Assembly (NCBI GenBank): GCA_024635795.1 | Contig: JAGXIH010000011.1 | Coordinates: forward strand, 1 to 64,000 | Origin: Salegentibacter sp. | GTDB lineage: Bacteria > Bacteroidota > Bacteroidia > Flavobacteriales > Flavobacteriaceae | Reading direction: 5' to 3' | Length of the DNA: 64,000 nt | Shown here: positions 26,183-33,786 of the stretch, in pieces | Numbering within the stretch: position 1 is the stretch's first letter | Layout: each line of letters begins with the position of its first letter | The notes under the pieces: generated by a model | Database searches by the model: none | What the model was told of the DNA's origin: nothing | What the model saw: only the letters and a program-made list of their open reading frames with translations | Program-made: the position numbers and the translations under genes

Positions 26183-26418
26183 TCATCAAAATTTTCATCC
26201 TCAAAAACGTCATTTATAAGAAGTGCGTCATCATTATTATTTGCCATTTCTTTAAATTTCTCTTCCCAGTTTTTTCTTGGAGATTCTATTGGCCGGAGAA
26301 TGATTTGTCCTTTTTCTAAAATCAACTCCACTTTATCTTTTATATGATATTTTTCTAAGATTGTTTTACTCAATCTTAGCCCTTTTGAATTACCGATTTT
26401 AATAATTGAAACTTCCAT
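26173..26418 (-). CDS. mazE: MazE-like AbrB-family antitoxin
   Basis: An 81-residue antitoxin. The N-terminal swapped-hairpin AbrB/MazE DNA-binding domain (EVSIIKIGNSKGLRLSKTIL) is followed by an acidic C-terminal tail (NDVFEDENFDEW) that should wrap the toxin. It precedes mazF and overlaps it. A perfect -7 box and a TTTGTA-AA-TACAAA palindrome just upstream fit autorepression by the antitoxin or the complex. Confidence 0.92.
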   Translation of the reverse strand: MEVSIIKIGNSKGLRLSKTILEKYHIKDKVELILEKGQIILRPIESPRKNWEEKFKEMANNNDDALLINDVFEDENFDEWN

Positions 26419-26427
26419 AACGCTAAT

Positions 26428-26445
26428 TTTGTAAATACAAAGTTA
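26428..26445 (-). promoter_or_regulatory. mazEF promoter -7 box overlapped by palindromic operator
   Basis: On the minus strand TAACTTTG (26445-26438) matches the Bacteroidota -7 consensus TAnnTTTG, 20 bp before the mazE ATG. The palindrome TTTGTA-AA-TACAAA (26428-26441) overlaps its downstream half, an ideal place for MazE autorepression. Confidence 0.6.
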
Positions 26446-26512
26446 TTACTTTTTTTGAATTAATAAAATTAAGTCAGGATTTTGTGAGTAATGGCAAAAT
26501 CCACCAGTACAT

Positions 26513-26665
26513 TTATTTTCCAAATATTCCTATCGCTTTTGCAATATGCCCAGTTGCAACAATAAAATTTGCGCTATCTCCTTCTTCTAAAACAGTATTG
26601 AGATACTCAGCAATCATTTCTTTGCTGTCCAAATATTCTGCTATGTCAAATTTTGTCGTCCCCAT
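26513..26665 (-). pseudogene. Truncated HigA/HI1420-type addiction-module antitoxin
   Basis: The 50 codons from ATG 26665 encode MGTTKFDIAEYLDSKEMIAE...LNTVLEEGDSANFIVATGHIAKAIGI, which matches the N-terminus of the putative addiction-module antidote family (dnstrm_HI1420/COG3636): FD-x-AEYLD...I-x-x-YL-x-x-x-LEEGD...A-x-G-x-IA-x-A-x-G. The usual helix-turn-helix half that follows is missing; the frame stops directly after IFGK. No RelE-like toxin is adjacent. It is best read as a decayed antitoxin next to the intact MazEF pair. Confidence 0.68.
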
Positions 26666-26931
26666 TTTTTTAAAAATCAGAAAATGCTCCGGTATTTTGA
26701 ATCTTAAATTTTCCCTCCCCAATTTATTAAAAATTCGGCGTCTATTTTAAGAAAATTGAGATTTTCACAGCCTAAAAAGTGAATTTCAAACTCACCAACA
26801 ACTGCGAAGGCCGTAGTCGATATGTGCTCTGCACATACGAAAATTCGTTGCTGGAAACATTTACAAAATCATTGAACCGTCCAGATAGGGATTTGAGAAC
26901 CTAATGAGATAAATAGAAATTAAATCAGAAA
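26666..26931. other. Non-coding stretch beside the decayed antitoxin
   Basis: No full gene is visible. A plus-strand frame of about 41 codons ends at 26904 (RYVLCTYENSLLETFTKSLN) and contains the short hairpin TATGTGC-TCT-GCACATA (26821-26837). It could be the 3' end of a lost gene, but I do not recognise it. Confidence 0.4.
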
Positions 26932-26958
26932 AAAAGGCAGGTGATGAGCCTGCCTTTT
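26932..26958 (-). terminator. Terminator downstream of the outer-membrane protein gene
   Basis: AAAAGGCAGG (26932-26941) pairs with CCTGCCTTTT (26949-26958) around a 7-base loop. It lies 27 bp past the stop of the minus-strand gene and is symmetric enough to act on both strands. Confidence 0.75.
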
Positions 26959-26984
26959 AATTCAAATTACAATGAAAAGCTAAA

Positions 26985-27419
26985 TTATTCTTGTGCTGCT
27001 TTTTTATTTCCAAACCTATATCTTATCCCCCAACTACCTCTCAAAAGACTGGACTCCCTCAAAATAGGTGTTAACTCCATTTGAAAGCCAAAGTTCTTTT
27101 TTTCGAAAGGGTAGATATTTAAACCAATGGGAACAACGAGTCCTTCAAAATCTCCAAGTCTTCCACCTAAGCCTACGTATATATTAACCATTTCAGTTCT
27201 CTTGAAAATATAATTAACCGCTAATTCCAGGCTGGTGTCAGCTATATAATTGTCGGTGCCAATTCGAAGCTCCGGAATAAATCTATTGTTTATCTCATAA
27301 CTGATACCAACAAATGGCAGATTGGATTGATTAAAACTAACCCCTAATTGGGCAAAGGAATTATTGGAGATGAAGAAGATAGATAAAACAACAATAAACC
27401 TGAAAGTAGTTTTGTGCAT
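26985..27419 (-). CDS. Small predicted outer-membrane beta-barrel protein
   Basis: A 144-residue protein with a clear signal peptide (to SFAQ, about residue 24). The mature part alternates polar and hydrophobic residues as in amphipathic strands (SYEINNRFIPELRIGTDNY, SLELAVNYIFKR, VNIYVGLGGRLG, FGFQMELTPIL, SWGIRYRFG), consistent with an eight-strand barrel. The barrel would end at RYRFGNKKAAQE, so a short tail follows the last strand. It lies 23 bp downstream of the BlaR1-like gene on the same strand and is probably cotranscribed. Function unknown. Confidence 0.7.
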   Translation of the reverse strand: MHKTTFRFIVVLSIFFISNNSFAQLGVSFNQSNLPFVGISYEINNRFIPELRIGTDNYIADTSLELAVNYIFKRTEMVNIYVGLGGRLGDFEGLVVPIGLNIYPFEKKNFGFQMELTPILRESSLLRGSWGIRYRFGNKKAAQE

Positions 27420-27442
27420 AGTATTTATTTTAGGTTAATTAG

Positions 27443-29590
27443 TTAAGATTTTTTTGTTGTTTTCTTCGTAGTAATCTCAATAACCCCATCTTTAGCTTCT
27501 TTTCCATATTTTTCTATTGCGCCAGCCCCTTTTAGCACATTAATTTTCTCAATGTCTTCAGGCTGTAATTCATTTTTCATAAATTCAGCGGTTTCCCTCT
27601 TCCCGTCAATAACAACTAATGGGGAAGCTTGCTGCTGCCCATTGGTGAAAATTGTGGCTTTCGCTTCATAGCCCGTTATTTCATCGGAATCTGGCTTTTT
27701 ATCATATTTCTGAAATGCATTGATATCTTCATCTTCCTCATAACGAATGTCTATATTAGTAAGAATTTGATAATCAGATTTTTTCTTGAACTGGTTTTCT
27801 TTATCCTGAATATAAATAGATCCGGTTCCATTTTGGGTTTTATTTTTTACTTCATCCAAAACTTTAGTAGTAATTATCACCGCACCATCTTTAGCATCTT
27901 CACCATAAAGGGAAACAGCGCTTTCACCTTTAAGAACATTTACACTTTCGATAAGGTTGGGATCTATAAGATTTATAATTTCTTTCTTAGTCTTTTCGCC
28001 GTTTAAAATATAAATTGGATTTCCGGGAATCTGTTCACTATTTTTAGAAACCTGCCCGATCTTTTTATTTTTCTTATCAGGTTTGTTTTGAAGGGAAATT
28101 AAAACAGGAATTTTGCCGTGTTCAATTTGTAAGAATTCGCGTTTAGTTTCGATATTTTCCTTGTCAATTCTTTGTAGTTCCTCTTCAAAATCATTTAATA
28201 TTCTTGCATTATTTGCTATAATAGCTCCGTCTTTAGCTTCGTTTCCAAACTTGGCTATGGCTTCTTCAGCTAAAGAAATACTGATTCCTTCGCCAGAGAT
28301 ATCCAGGTATTTTCCGTCTAAGTCTTTTGAAGTGTATTTTTTTCCGCCTATAATATAGAGCGGGTTTTCCCCGAGTTCGTTTAAAAGACTACCATTTGAG
28401 GAAATAGTATTTTTTCCCATAAAGGCGTTGACCTTTCTAAACCCGGTTTCTTTTTTGTCTGTAAAAACCTCAAAAGATGCTATTCCCTCTGAATTAGTGG
28501 CTGAAAAAACACCGGTTTCGTTCGTTTCCTTGTTTAAGAAGGAGACTTTTATGCTGGTAAGAAACTTATTGGCATATTCAATTTCTGAAAACTCCAGCTC
28601 AACATCGAATTTTTTAAAGATCCTGGAAAGGTTTTCAAAGCTTTCCGGTTTTGAAAATTTGGTGATCACCGCTGAAACCGATTTATCATATTGAACACTT
28701 TCAACCGCCCAGGCAGATTCTTTCGTTTGCGCTTCGGTCTTTACATTAAAAGTTAGCAAAAAGGCCAGAATTAAAGGAAATACCAGGCTTATTCTCAAAA
28801 AACTAAAATTTTGAGTTGATTGTTTGTTCAGCATAAGAATTCGTTTTTTGATAAATGATTGATAAAATTGATTGGTAAGCGCGGGTTTTAGATTAGGTAC
28901 GCAAACTTTAACCAGCGTTTGTTGATAAGACTTTTTAGCTCCCGAAATAGCCACCGTTTCTCTATCGGCGATATATTCCAGGTTTTGTTCCAGGCTTTTT
29001 TTGTAATACCAGCTCAGGGGATTAAACCAGAGTAGGGCCGTGGTGAGGTTGGCTATTAAAATATCTATAGAATGCCACTGAGCCGCATGTACTTTTTCGT
29101 GTAGCAAGATCATTTTCAGATCTTTTTCTGAATGCGCCGCAGGATTGTAAACGATAAATTTGAAAAAAGAGAACGGATTTACATCAGCGTCTGTTTTTAT
29201 AAATCTGAAGTTTTCAATGCTGGAGATATTGCTTTTTCGAATGAGCTTGTAAATATTGTAGAGCTGAAAACCAATCTTAGTGAAAAAGAAAGCAGTGATA
29301 AAAAGATAAATAATCCCGAGTATTTCCCACACACCCAAATTAGAAGCTAAAACTTCTGAAGAAGCATTCGTGCTAATAGGAATATCATTTACGGAGAAAT
29401 TAGTGGCTTCTACAAATACTTTCCGTGTAAAATAAACCGCGGGTAAAACAGCAGATGCGATAATGCCGCCTAGTAAAAACTTTCGGTTTTCGGTAAAACT
29501 TGTTTCATTTTTCAGTAATAAAAGGTAGACCAGGTAGAAGATGCTTAAAAGCGCGGTGCTTTTTAAGAGGTAGGTTAAAAATGGCTCCAT
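27443..29590 (-). CDS. BlaR1/MecR1-like M56 metallopeptidase with repeated TonB-plug-like segments
   Basis: A membrane sensor/peptidase of 715 residues. The N-terminal half has several membrane helices and the zinc motif HEKVH (164-168), plus NPLSWYYKKSLEQNLEYIADRE, the signature of M56 peptidases. The part after the last helix (from about 285) carries segments like TonB plug domains: EDAKDGAVIITTK, KEAKDGVIEITTK and NEAKDGAIIANN, each preceded by a short VxVLKGxxA-type strand. In related systems the peptidase cuts the BlaI repressor. The frame extends to a TTG at 29608; the ATG at 29590 follows the blaI stop by one base. The signal sensed is unknown. Confidence 0.85.
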   Translation of the reverse strand: MEPFLTYLLKSTALLSIFYLVYLLLLKNETSFTENRKFLLGGIIASAVLPAVYFTRKVFVEATNFSVNDIPISTNASSEVLASNLGVWEILGIIYLFITAFFFTKIGFQLYNIYKLIRKSNISSIENFRFIKTDADVNPFSFFKFIVYNPAAHSEKDLKMILLHEKVHAAQWHSIDILIANLTTALLWFNPLSWYYKKSLEQNLEYIADRETVAISGAKKSYQQTLVKVCVPNLKPALTNQFYQSFIKKRILMLNKQSTQNFSFLRISLVFPLILAFLLTFNVKTEAQTKESAWAVESVQYDKSVSAVITKFSKPESFENLSRIFKKFDVELEFSEIEYANKFLTSIKVSFLNKETNETGVFSATNSEGIASFEVFTDKKETGFRKVNAFMGKNTISSNGSLLNELGENPLYIIGGKKYTSKDLDGKYLDISGEGISISLAEEAIAKFGNEAKDGAIIANNARILNDFEEELQRIDKENIETKREFLQIEHGKIPVLISLQNKPDKKNKKIGQVSKNSEQIPGNPIYILNGEKTKKEIINLIDPNLIESVNVLKGESAVSLYGEDAKDGAVIITTKVLDEVKNKTQNGTGSIYIQDKENQFKKKSDYQILTNIDIRYEEDEDINAFQKYDKKPDSDEITGYEAKATIFTNGQQQASPLVVIDGKRETAEFMKNELQPEDIEKINVLKGAGAIEKYGKEAKDGVIEITTKKTTKKS

Positions 29591-29591
29591 A

Positions 29592-29951
29592 TTATTTTTT
29601 CTTTTCAATGATTTCCAGTATCTCCCTTAATTCCCTGGCGCTTATTTTTTCTTCTTTTGCAAAAAAGCTAACCACATTTTTGAAGGAATTGTCAAAAAAA
29701 CGGCTGGTGGCCAGGTCCATATATTTGTCCCGGTATTCCTCTTTACTTATTAGGGGGAAATAGCGGTGGGTTTTTCCAAAAGCTTCGTGGCCCACAAAAT
29801 CTTTTTCTTCCAGTTTCCGTACGATGGTGGAAACGGTGTTATAATGAAGTTTCTGGTCTTTTATTTCTGGTAAAATTTCTTTCACAAATGCCTTTTTCAA
29901 TTTCCAGAGAATGCGCATTATCTCTTCTTCTTTATTGGTTAATTTTTCCAT
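29592..29951 (-). CDS. BlaI/MecI/CopY-family repressor
   Basis: A 119-residue winged-helix repressor: LTNKEEEIMRILWKLKKAFV (recognition domain start), DQKLHYNTVSTIVRKLEEKD (recognition helix), and a C-terminal dimerisation helix pair (FFAKEEKISARELREILEII). BlaI proteins repress their own operon and are inactivated by cleavage by the partner M56 peptidase encoded next. The ATG at 29951 is 40 bp from a consensus -7 box flanked by inverted ACTATTTTT arms. Targets beyond its own operon are unknown; no beta-lactamase gene is nearby. Confidence 0.93.
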   Translation of the reverse strand: MEKLTNKEEEIMRILWKLKKAFVKEILPEIKDQKLHYNTVSTIVRKLEEKDFVGHEAFGKTHRYFPLISKEEYRDKYMDLATSRFFDNSFKNVVSFFAKEEKISARELREILEIIEKKK

Positions 29952-29973
29952 AATTTATTGAAATTTCAGTAAG

Positions 29974-30032
29974 ACTATTTTTTCTAAAATCAAATGTAAC
30001 GATAAAAATAGTTATAAAACGGAAAAAGTAGT
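29974..30032 (-). promoter_or_regulatory. blaI promoter with candidate BlaI operator
   Basis: On the minus strand TACATTTG (29998-29991) matches the -7 consensus. It is bracketed by an inverted repeat, ACTATTTTT at 29974-29982 and AAAAATAGT at 30004-30012, and a third related half-site AAAAAGTAGT lies at 30023-30032. Arms containing ACTA/TAGT resemble half-sites of the BlaI/MecI family. Binding is inferred. Confidence 0.5.
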
Positions 30033-30097
30033 TGTTATTTTTAAAAATTTTGATTTCCATAGCGGTCTACTTCTTTTATCTTCGCAAAAAAATATTG

Positions 30098-31045
30098 ATG
30101 AGCATTCTTTTCATATTAATAGGACTGGCGCTTTTAGTAGTAGGAGGTGAGTTTTTGGTTAGGGCGGCAGTAGCTTTATCTTTTAAATTGAGTGTATCCC
30201 GTATGGTGATAGGGCTTACGGTAGTCTCATTCGCCACTTCAGCTCCTGAATTAATTGTGAGTCTGCAGGCCGCCCTTGATGGGTTTTCAGATATTTCCCT
30301 GGGTAATGTAATTGGTTCCAATGTGGCTAATATTGGCCTGGTATTGGGAATCACGGCTATTATTTCATCCCTTGCTGTAGACAGGGAGTTTTATCGCTTC
30401 AACTGGCCGGTGATGATGCTTTTCTCTTTTGCACTTTATTATTTTCTGAAATCTGGTGAAAACATTTCCCGCCTGGAAGGATTGGCCCTTCTAATTGGGC
30501 TGGTGATTTATCTCATCGTCCTTATCTATCGCTCGAGGAAGAAAGCTGAATTGCCCGTGGAAGGGATTGATGATTCGCTGAAGGAAACCACGAATTTCAA
30601 AATGATCATCTGGCTTTTAATTGGTGGAGGTACCCTGTGGGGTGGTTCAGAATTACTGGTTAGCGGGGCGGTTGATCTTGCAACGGTTTTAGGAGTAAGT
30701 GAAAGGGTTATCTCGGTTACTATGATCGCCATTGGAACCAGCGTACCGGAACTTGCAGCTTCGGTTATTGCAGCATTGAAAAAAGAAAAAGCAATTTCCC
30801 TGGGGAACCTCATTGGCTCTAATATTTTCAATATCGCATCTGTTTTGGGAATAACGGCACTTATTCAACCTATTTATCTACAGTCTGATAAAATCCTGAC
30901 CAGCGATATTTTCTGGATGATCGCTTTCTCTTTTGTGTTAGTTCCGCTGGCATTTCTTCCGAAAAAATATATTTTAAGCCGATATAAAGGTGTGATATTG
31001 TTCGTAGGATATGGAATTTTTATCGGTCTTGCATTTTTGGGATAA
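30098..31045 (+). CDS. Ca2+/Na+ antiporter, YrbG family
   Basis: Inner-membrane CaCA-family exchanger of 315 residues with the internal duplication typical of the family. Each half has an alpha repeat: FATSAPELIVSLQAA with ISLGNVIGSNVANIGLVLG, and IGTSVPELAASVIAA with ISLGNLIGSNIFNIASVLG. About ten helices are predicted. It expels Ca2+ using the sodium or proton gradient. The open frame extends upstream to 30032, but the ATG at 30098, 14 bp after a near-consensus -7 box (TATCTTCG, 30077-30084), gives the usual MSILFILIGLALLVVGGE start. Confidence 0.93.
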   Translation: MSILFILIGLALLVVGGEFLVRAAVALSFKLSVSRMVIGLTVVSFATSAPELIVSLQAALDGFSDISLGNVIGSNVANIGLVLGITAIISSLAVDREFYRFNWPVMMLFSFALYYFLKSGENISRLEGLALLIGLVIYLIVLIYRSRKKAELPVEGIDDSLKETTNFKMIIWLLIGGGTLWGGSELLVSGAVDLATVLGVSERVISVTMIAIGTSVPELAASVIAALKKEKAISLGNLIGSNIFNIASVLGITALIQPIYLQSDKILTSDIFWMIAFSFVLVPLAFLPKKYILSRYKGVILFVGYGIFIGLAFLG

Positions 31046-31123
31046 ATTAGGGGGGTATATTAATAAAAGTTAAAAAAACACATCTTAACCCCTATTTTTT
31101 GGAGGGGGTGTTTCAAAAATAGT

Positions 31124-31131
31124 TACATTTG
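31124..31131 (+). promoter_or_regulatory. Promoter -7 box of glutamine synthetase III
   Basis: TACATTTG matches the Bacteroidota -7 consensus TAnnTTTG exactly, 30 bp before the chosen ATG at 31162. A TTTTTTG run 22 bp upstream could serve as the -33 element. The box supports the ATG over an upstream non-ATG start. Confidence 0.6.
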
Positions 31132-31161
31132 GTGCTGAAATTAAAAATAAAACAGCACAAT

Positions 31162-33348
31162 ATGTCAACTTTACGATTTGAGGCCATTAAACAAACCTTT
31201 AACCGGAAACCGGTGAAGGTGGATGAGCCTGCAAGAAGATCTGAAATCTTCGCGACTAATGTTTTTCATGAAGATGTGATGCGTCAGTTTCTTACCAAAG
31301 AAGCTTACGAGAATGTGAAAGACGCTATAGAAACAGGAGCCAAGATAAGCCGCGGTGTTTCCGATCATATTTCAACAGGAATGAAAGAATGGGCTATTTC
31401 CAAAGGAGTAACTCATTATACACACTGGTTTCAGCCTTTAACGGGTACCACAGCCGAAAAACACGATGCCTTTTTTGAGACTGTTGGACCTACAAGTGCA
31501 ATTGAAAAATTTGGAGGTGGGCAACTCGTTCAGCAAGAACCTGATGCTTCCAGTTTCCCGAGTGGTGGGATTAGAAATACATTCGAAGCCCGTGGATATA
31601 CTGCATGGGATCCAACTTCTCCCGCTTTCATTTGGGGAACTACCCTTTGTATTCCAACTGTTTTCGTGAGTTATACCGGAGAAGCATTAGATTATAAAAC
31701 TCCTTTGCTTCGTGCCTTACAGGCGGTTGATAATGCGGCTACAAAAGTTGCCAAATATTTTGACAAGAATGTAACCAAGGTACACGCTACCCTGGGTTGG
31801 GAACAGGAATATTTTCTTATAGATTCGGCCCTTGTCTACACAAGACCAGACCTGCAACTGGCAGGACGCACTCTTTTAGGACATTCTCCGGCAAAAGGTC
31901 AGCAGCTGGACGATCATTATTTTGGTTCTATTCCAACGCGGGTACTTTACTTTATGAAAGACCTGGAAATAGAGTGTATGAAACTTGGAATTCCGGTGAA
32001 GACTCGTCATAATGAGGTTGCACCCAACCAGTTTGAAATGGCACCTATTTTTGAGGAAGCCAATCTTGCGGTAGATCACAATTCCTTGCTTATGGATGTG
32101 ATGTCTAAGGTTGCCGAAAGACATGATTTTAAAGTTCTCTTTCATGAAAAGCCCTTCGCCGGCATCAATGGAAGTGGAAAACACAACAACTGGTCACTTA
32201 GTACCGATACAGGAACAAACCTGTTAGGACCCGGTTCTACACCGATGAAAAGTCTTCAGTTCTTAACCTTCTTTATCAATACCATTAAAGCGGTACATGA
32301 TAATGAAGAATTGTTGAGAGCTGCCATCGCCAGCGCTTCCAACGATTACAGGCTTGGAGCCAACGAGGCGCCACCCGCAATCATTTCTACATTTATCGGG
32401 TCGCAACTTACCAAAGTTCTGGATGAACTTGAAAAAGTAACCGATGGTAAACTCTCTCCACAGGAGAAAACAGACCTAAAACTGAATGTTGTTGGAAAGA
32501 TCCCTGAGATCCTTCTCGATAATACCGACAGAAACCGTACCTCTCCTTTTGCTTTTACCGGCAATAAATTTGAGTTCAGGGCAGTTGGATCTACCGCTAA
32601 CTGCGCTAATCCAATGACCGTTCTCAATACTATAGTTGCCAAGCAGCTTAAGGACTTCAAAAAAGAAGTTGATGAGTTGATAAAAGGCAAGAAGATGAAA
32701 AAGGATGATGCCATCTTTAATGTGCTTAGAGAGTACATCAAGAAATCCAAGAAAATTCGTTTTGAAGGTGATGGTTATGGTGAAGCCTGGGAGAAAGAGG
32801 CTAAAAAACGTGGCCTGAGCAACAATCGCTCTACCCCGGAAGCTTTAAAAGCTTTGGTGTCTAAAAAGACCATAGATCTTTATAAGGAAATGGGAGTGAT
32901 GAATAAGGTAGAGATCGAAGCGCGTCACGAAATCGAACTGGAAGAATACTCAATGAGAATTCAGATTGAAGGTAGGATTCTGGGCGATATAGCCAGAAAC
33001 CACGTGATCCCTACTGCTATTCGTTATCAGAACCTACTTATTGAAAACGTAGAAGGCCTGAAGCATATTTACAATGAAGGTTTCAAGGAACATTCCAAAG
33101 AGCAGCTGGATATTATTGAGAAGATCTCGGCGCATATCGCCAAGATCAATAGCCAGGTTAATGAAATGATCGAGGCAAGGAAAGTTGCCAATAAGATCGA
33201 AGATCCGGAGAAGCGGGCTTTTGAGTACTGTAATGAGATAAAACCATTCTTTGAAGAGATACGGTACCACTGTGATAAACTGGAGCTAATGGTAGACGAT
33301 GAGCTTTGGCCATTGACCAAATACCGCGAACTCCTGTTCACCAAGTAA
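31162..33348 (+). CDS. glnN: Glutamine synthetase type III
   Basis: Makes glutamine from glutamate, ammonia and ATP. At 728 residues it has the length of GSIII, far longer than GSI. Family marks: VFHEDVMRQFL near the N-terminus, GWEQEYFLID in the active site, TRHNEVAPNQFEMAPIFEEAN, FHEKPFAGINGSGKHNNWS, and NRTSPFAFTGNKFEFRAVGS. The C-terminal helical extension (from about 570) is GSIII-specific. The frame reaches upstream to a non-ATG codon at 31129, but that would begin before the promoter's transcript, so ATG 31162 is chosen. It stands alone and ends in a terminator. Confidence 0.97.
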   Translation: MSTLRFEAIKQTFNRKPVKVDEPARRSEIFATNVFHEDVMRQFLTKEAYENVKDAIETGAKISRGVSDHISTGMKEWAISKGVTHYTHWFQPLTGTTAEKHDAFFETVGPTSAIEKFGGGQLVQQEPDASSFPSGGIRNTFEARGYTAWDPTSPAFIWGTTLCIPTVFVSYTGEALDYKTPLLRALQAVDNAATKVAKYFDKNVTKVHATLGWEQEYFLIDSALVYTRPDLQLAGRTLLGHSPAKGQQLDDHYFGSIPTRVLYFMKDLEIECMKLGIPVKTRHNEVAPNQFEMAPIFEEANLAVDHNSLLMDVMSKVAERHDFKVLFHEKPFAGINGSGKHNNWSLSTDTGTNLLGPGSTPMKSLQFLTFFINTIKAVHDNEELLRAAIASASNDYRLGANEAPPAIISTFIGSQLTKVLDELEKVTDGKLSPQEKTDLKLNVVGKIPEILLDNTDRNRTSPFAFTGNKFEFRAVGSTANCANPMTVLNTIVAKQLKDFKKEVDELIKGKKMKKDDAIFNVLREYIKKSKKIRFEGDGYGEAWEKEAKKRGLSNNRSTPEALKALVSKKTIDLYKEMGVMNKVEIEARHEIELEEYSMRIQIEGRILGDIARNHVIPTAIRYQNLLIENVEGLKHIYNEGFKEHSKEQLDIIEKISAHIAKINSQVNEMIEARKVANKIEDPEKRAFEYCNEIKPFFEEIRYHCDKLELMVDDELWPLTKYRELLFTK

Positions 33349-33373
33349 ATTAGATTAGGTTACATCTGTTAAC

Positions 33374-33408
33374 AAACCACGTGCTTTTATAAGTACGTGG
33401 TTTTTGTT
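33374..33408 (+). terminator. Glutamine synthetase terminator
   Basis: AAACCACGT (33374-33382) pairs with ACGTGGTTT (33395-33403) and is followed by a T-rich tract. A smaller hairpin AAGGGG/CCCCTT with T-tract at 33432-33450 may act as backup. Confidence 0.75.
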
Positions 33409-33450
33409 TTAACACATGTCGGAATTCCCTTAAGGGGTTTTTCCCCTTTT

Positions 33451-33786
33451 GGTACTTAAGAAATTTTTAACATCTGTTTTCGGCCCTTGCTACGCTTAAG
33501 ATTTTGTTAAAATATTGAGTTTTCCATAATGTGTTTCATCGAAAAATTTCAACACCATTGATTTTGAGGTAAATATGTTTATATATTAGCTGTGAAGTTA
33601 ATCGGAAACCCTACCTTAAGATAACTTCAAGCCCTCCAATAATCAAATTCATTACCTACTATTTTTATTTTTCGCCCCCCCTACTTAGTTATACATGACG
33701 ATAACATCATGTTTTAAAAAGACTCATTTGGCCAAGTGATATATTTATTAACCATTTAATATTAACCATTTAAATATTTTATTATT
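33451..33786. other. Long leader/control region of the curli operon
   Basis: No gene is visible. The last 40 bases hold a tandem 13-bp direct repeat ATTAACCATTTAA (33747-33759 and 33761-33773) ending 13 bp before the first curli gene. I found no exact TAnnTTTG box in the last 100 bases. The length suggests several regulatory inputs, as at curli promoters in other bacteria. Confidence 0.5.
33747..33773 (+). repeat. Tandem 13-bp direct repeat before the curli subunit gene
   Basis: ATTAACCATTTAA occurs twice, 14 bp apart, directly before the start codon. It may be a regulator site or a translation-leader element; the AT-rich sequence keeps the start region unstructured. Confidence 0.6.

Noticed and set aside
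26484-26750. Plus-strand frame opposite the truncated antitoxin
   Set aside because: The minus strand matches a known antitoxin family, so this frame is its shadow.
31049-31110. G-rich / C-rich / G-rich blocks before glutamine synthetase that could form alternative hairpins
   Set aside because: Only 5-6 bp stems, and they lie upstream of the promoter box, so they would end the exchanger transcript at most and not act as a glutamine synthetase attenuator.
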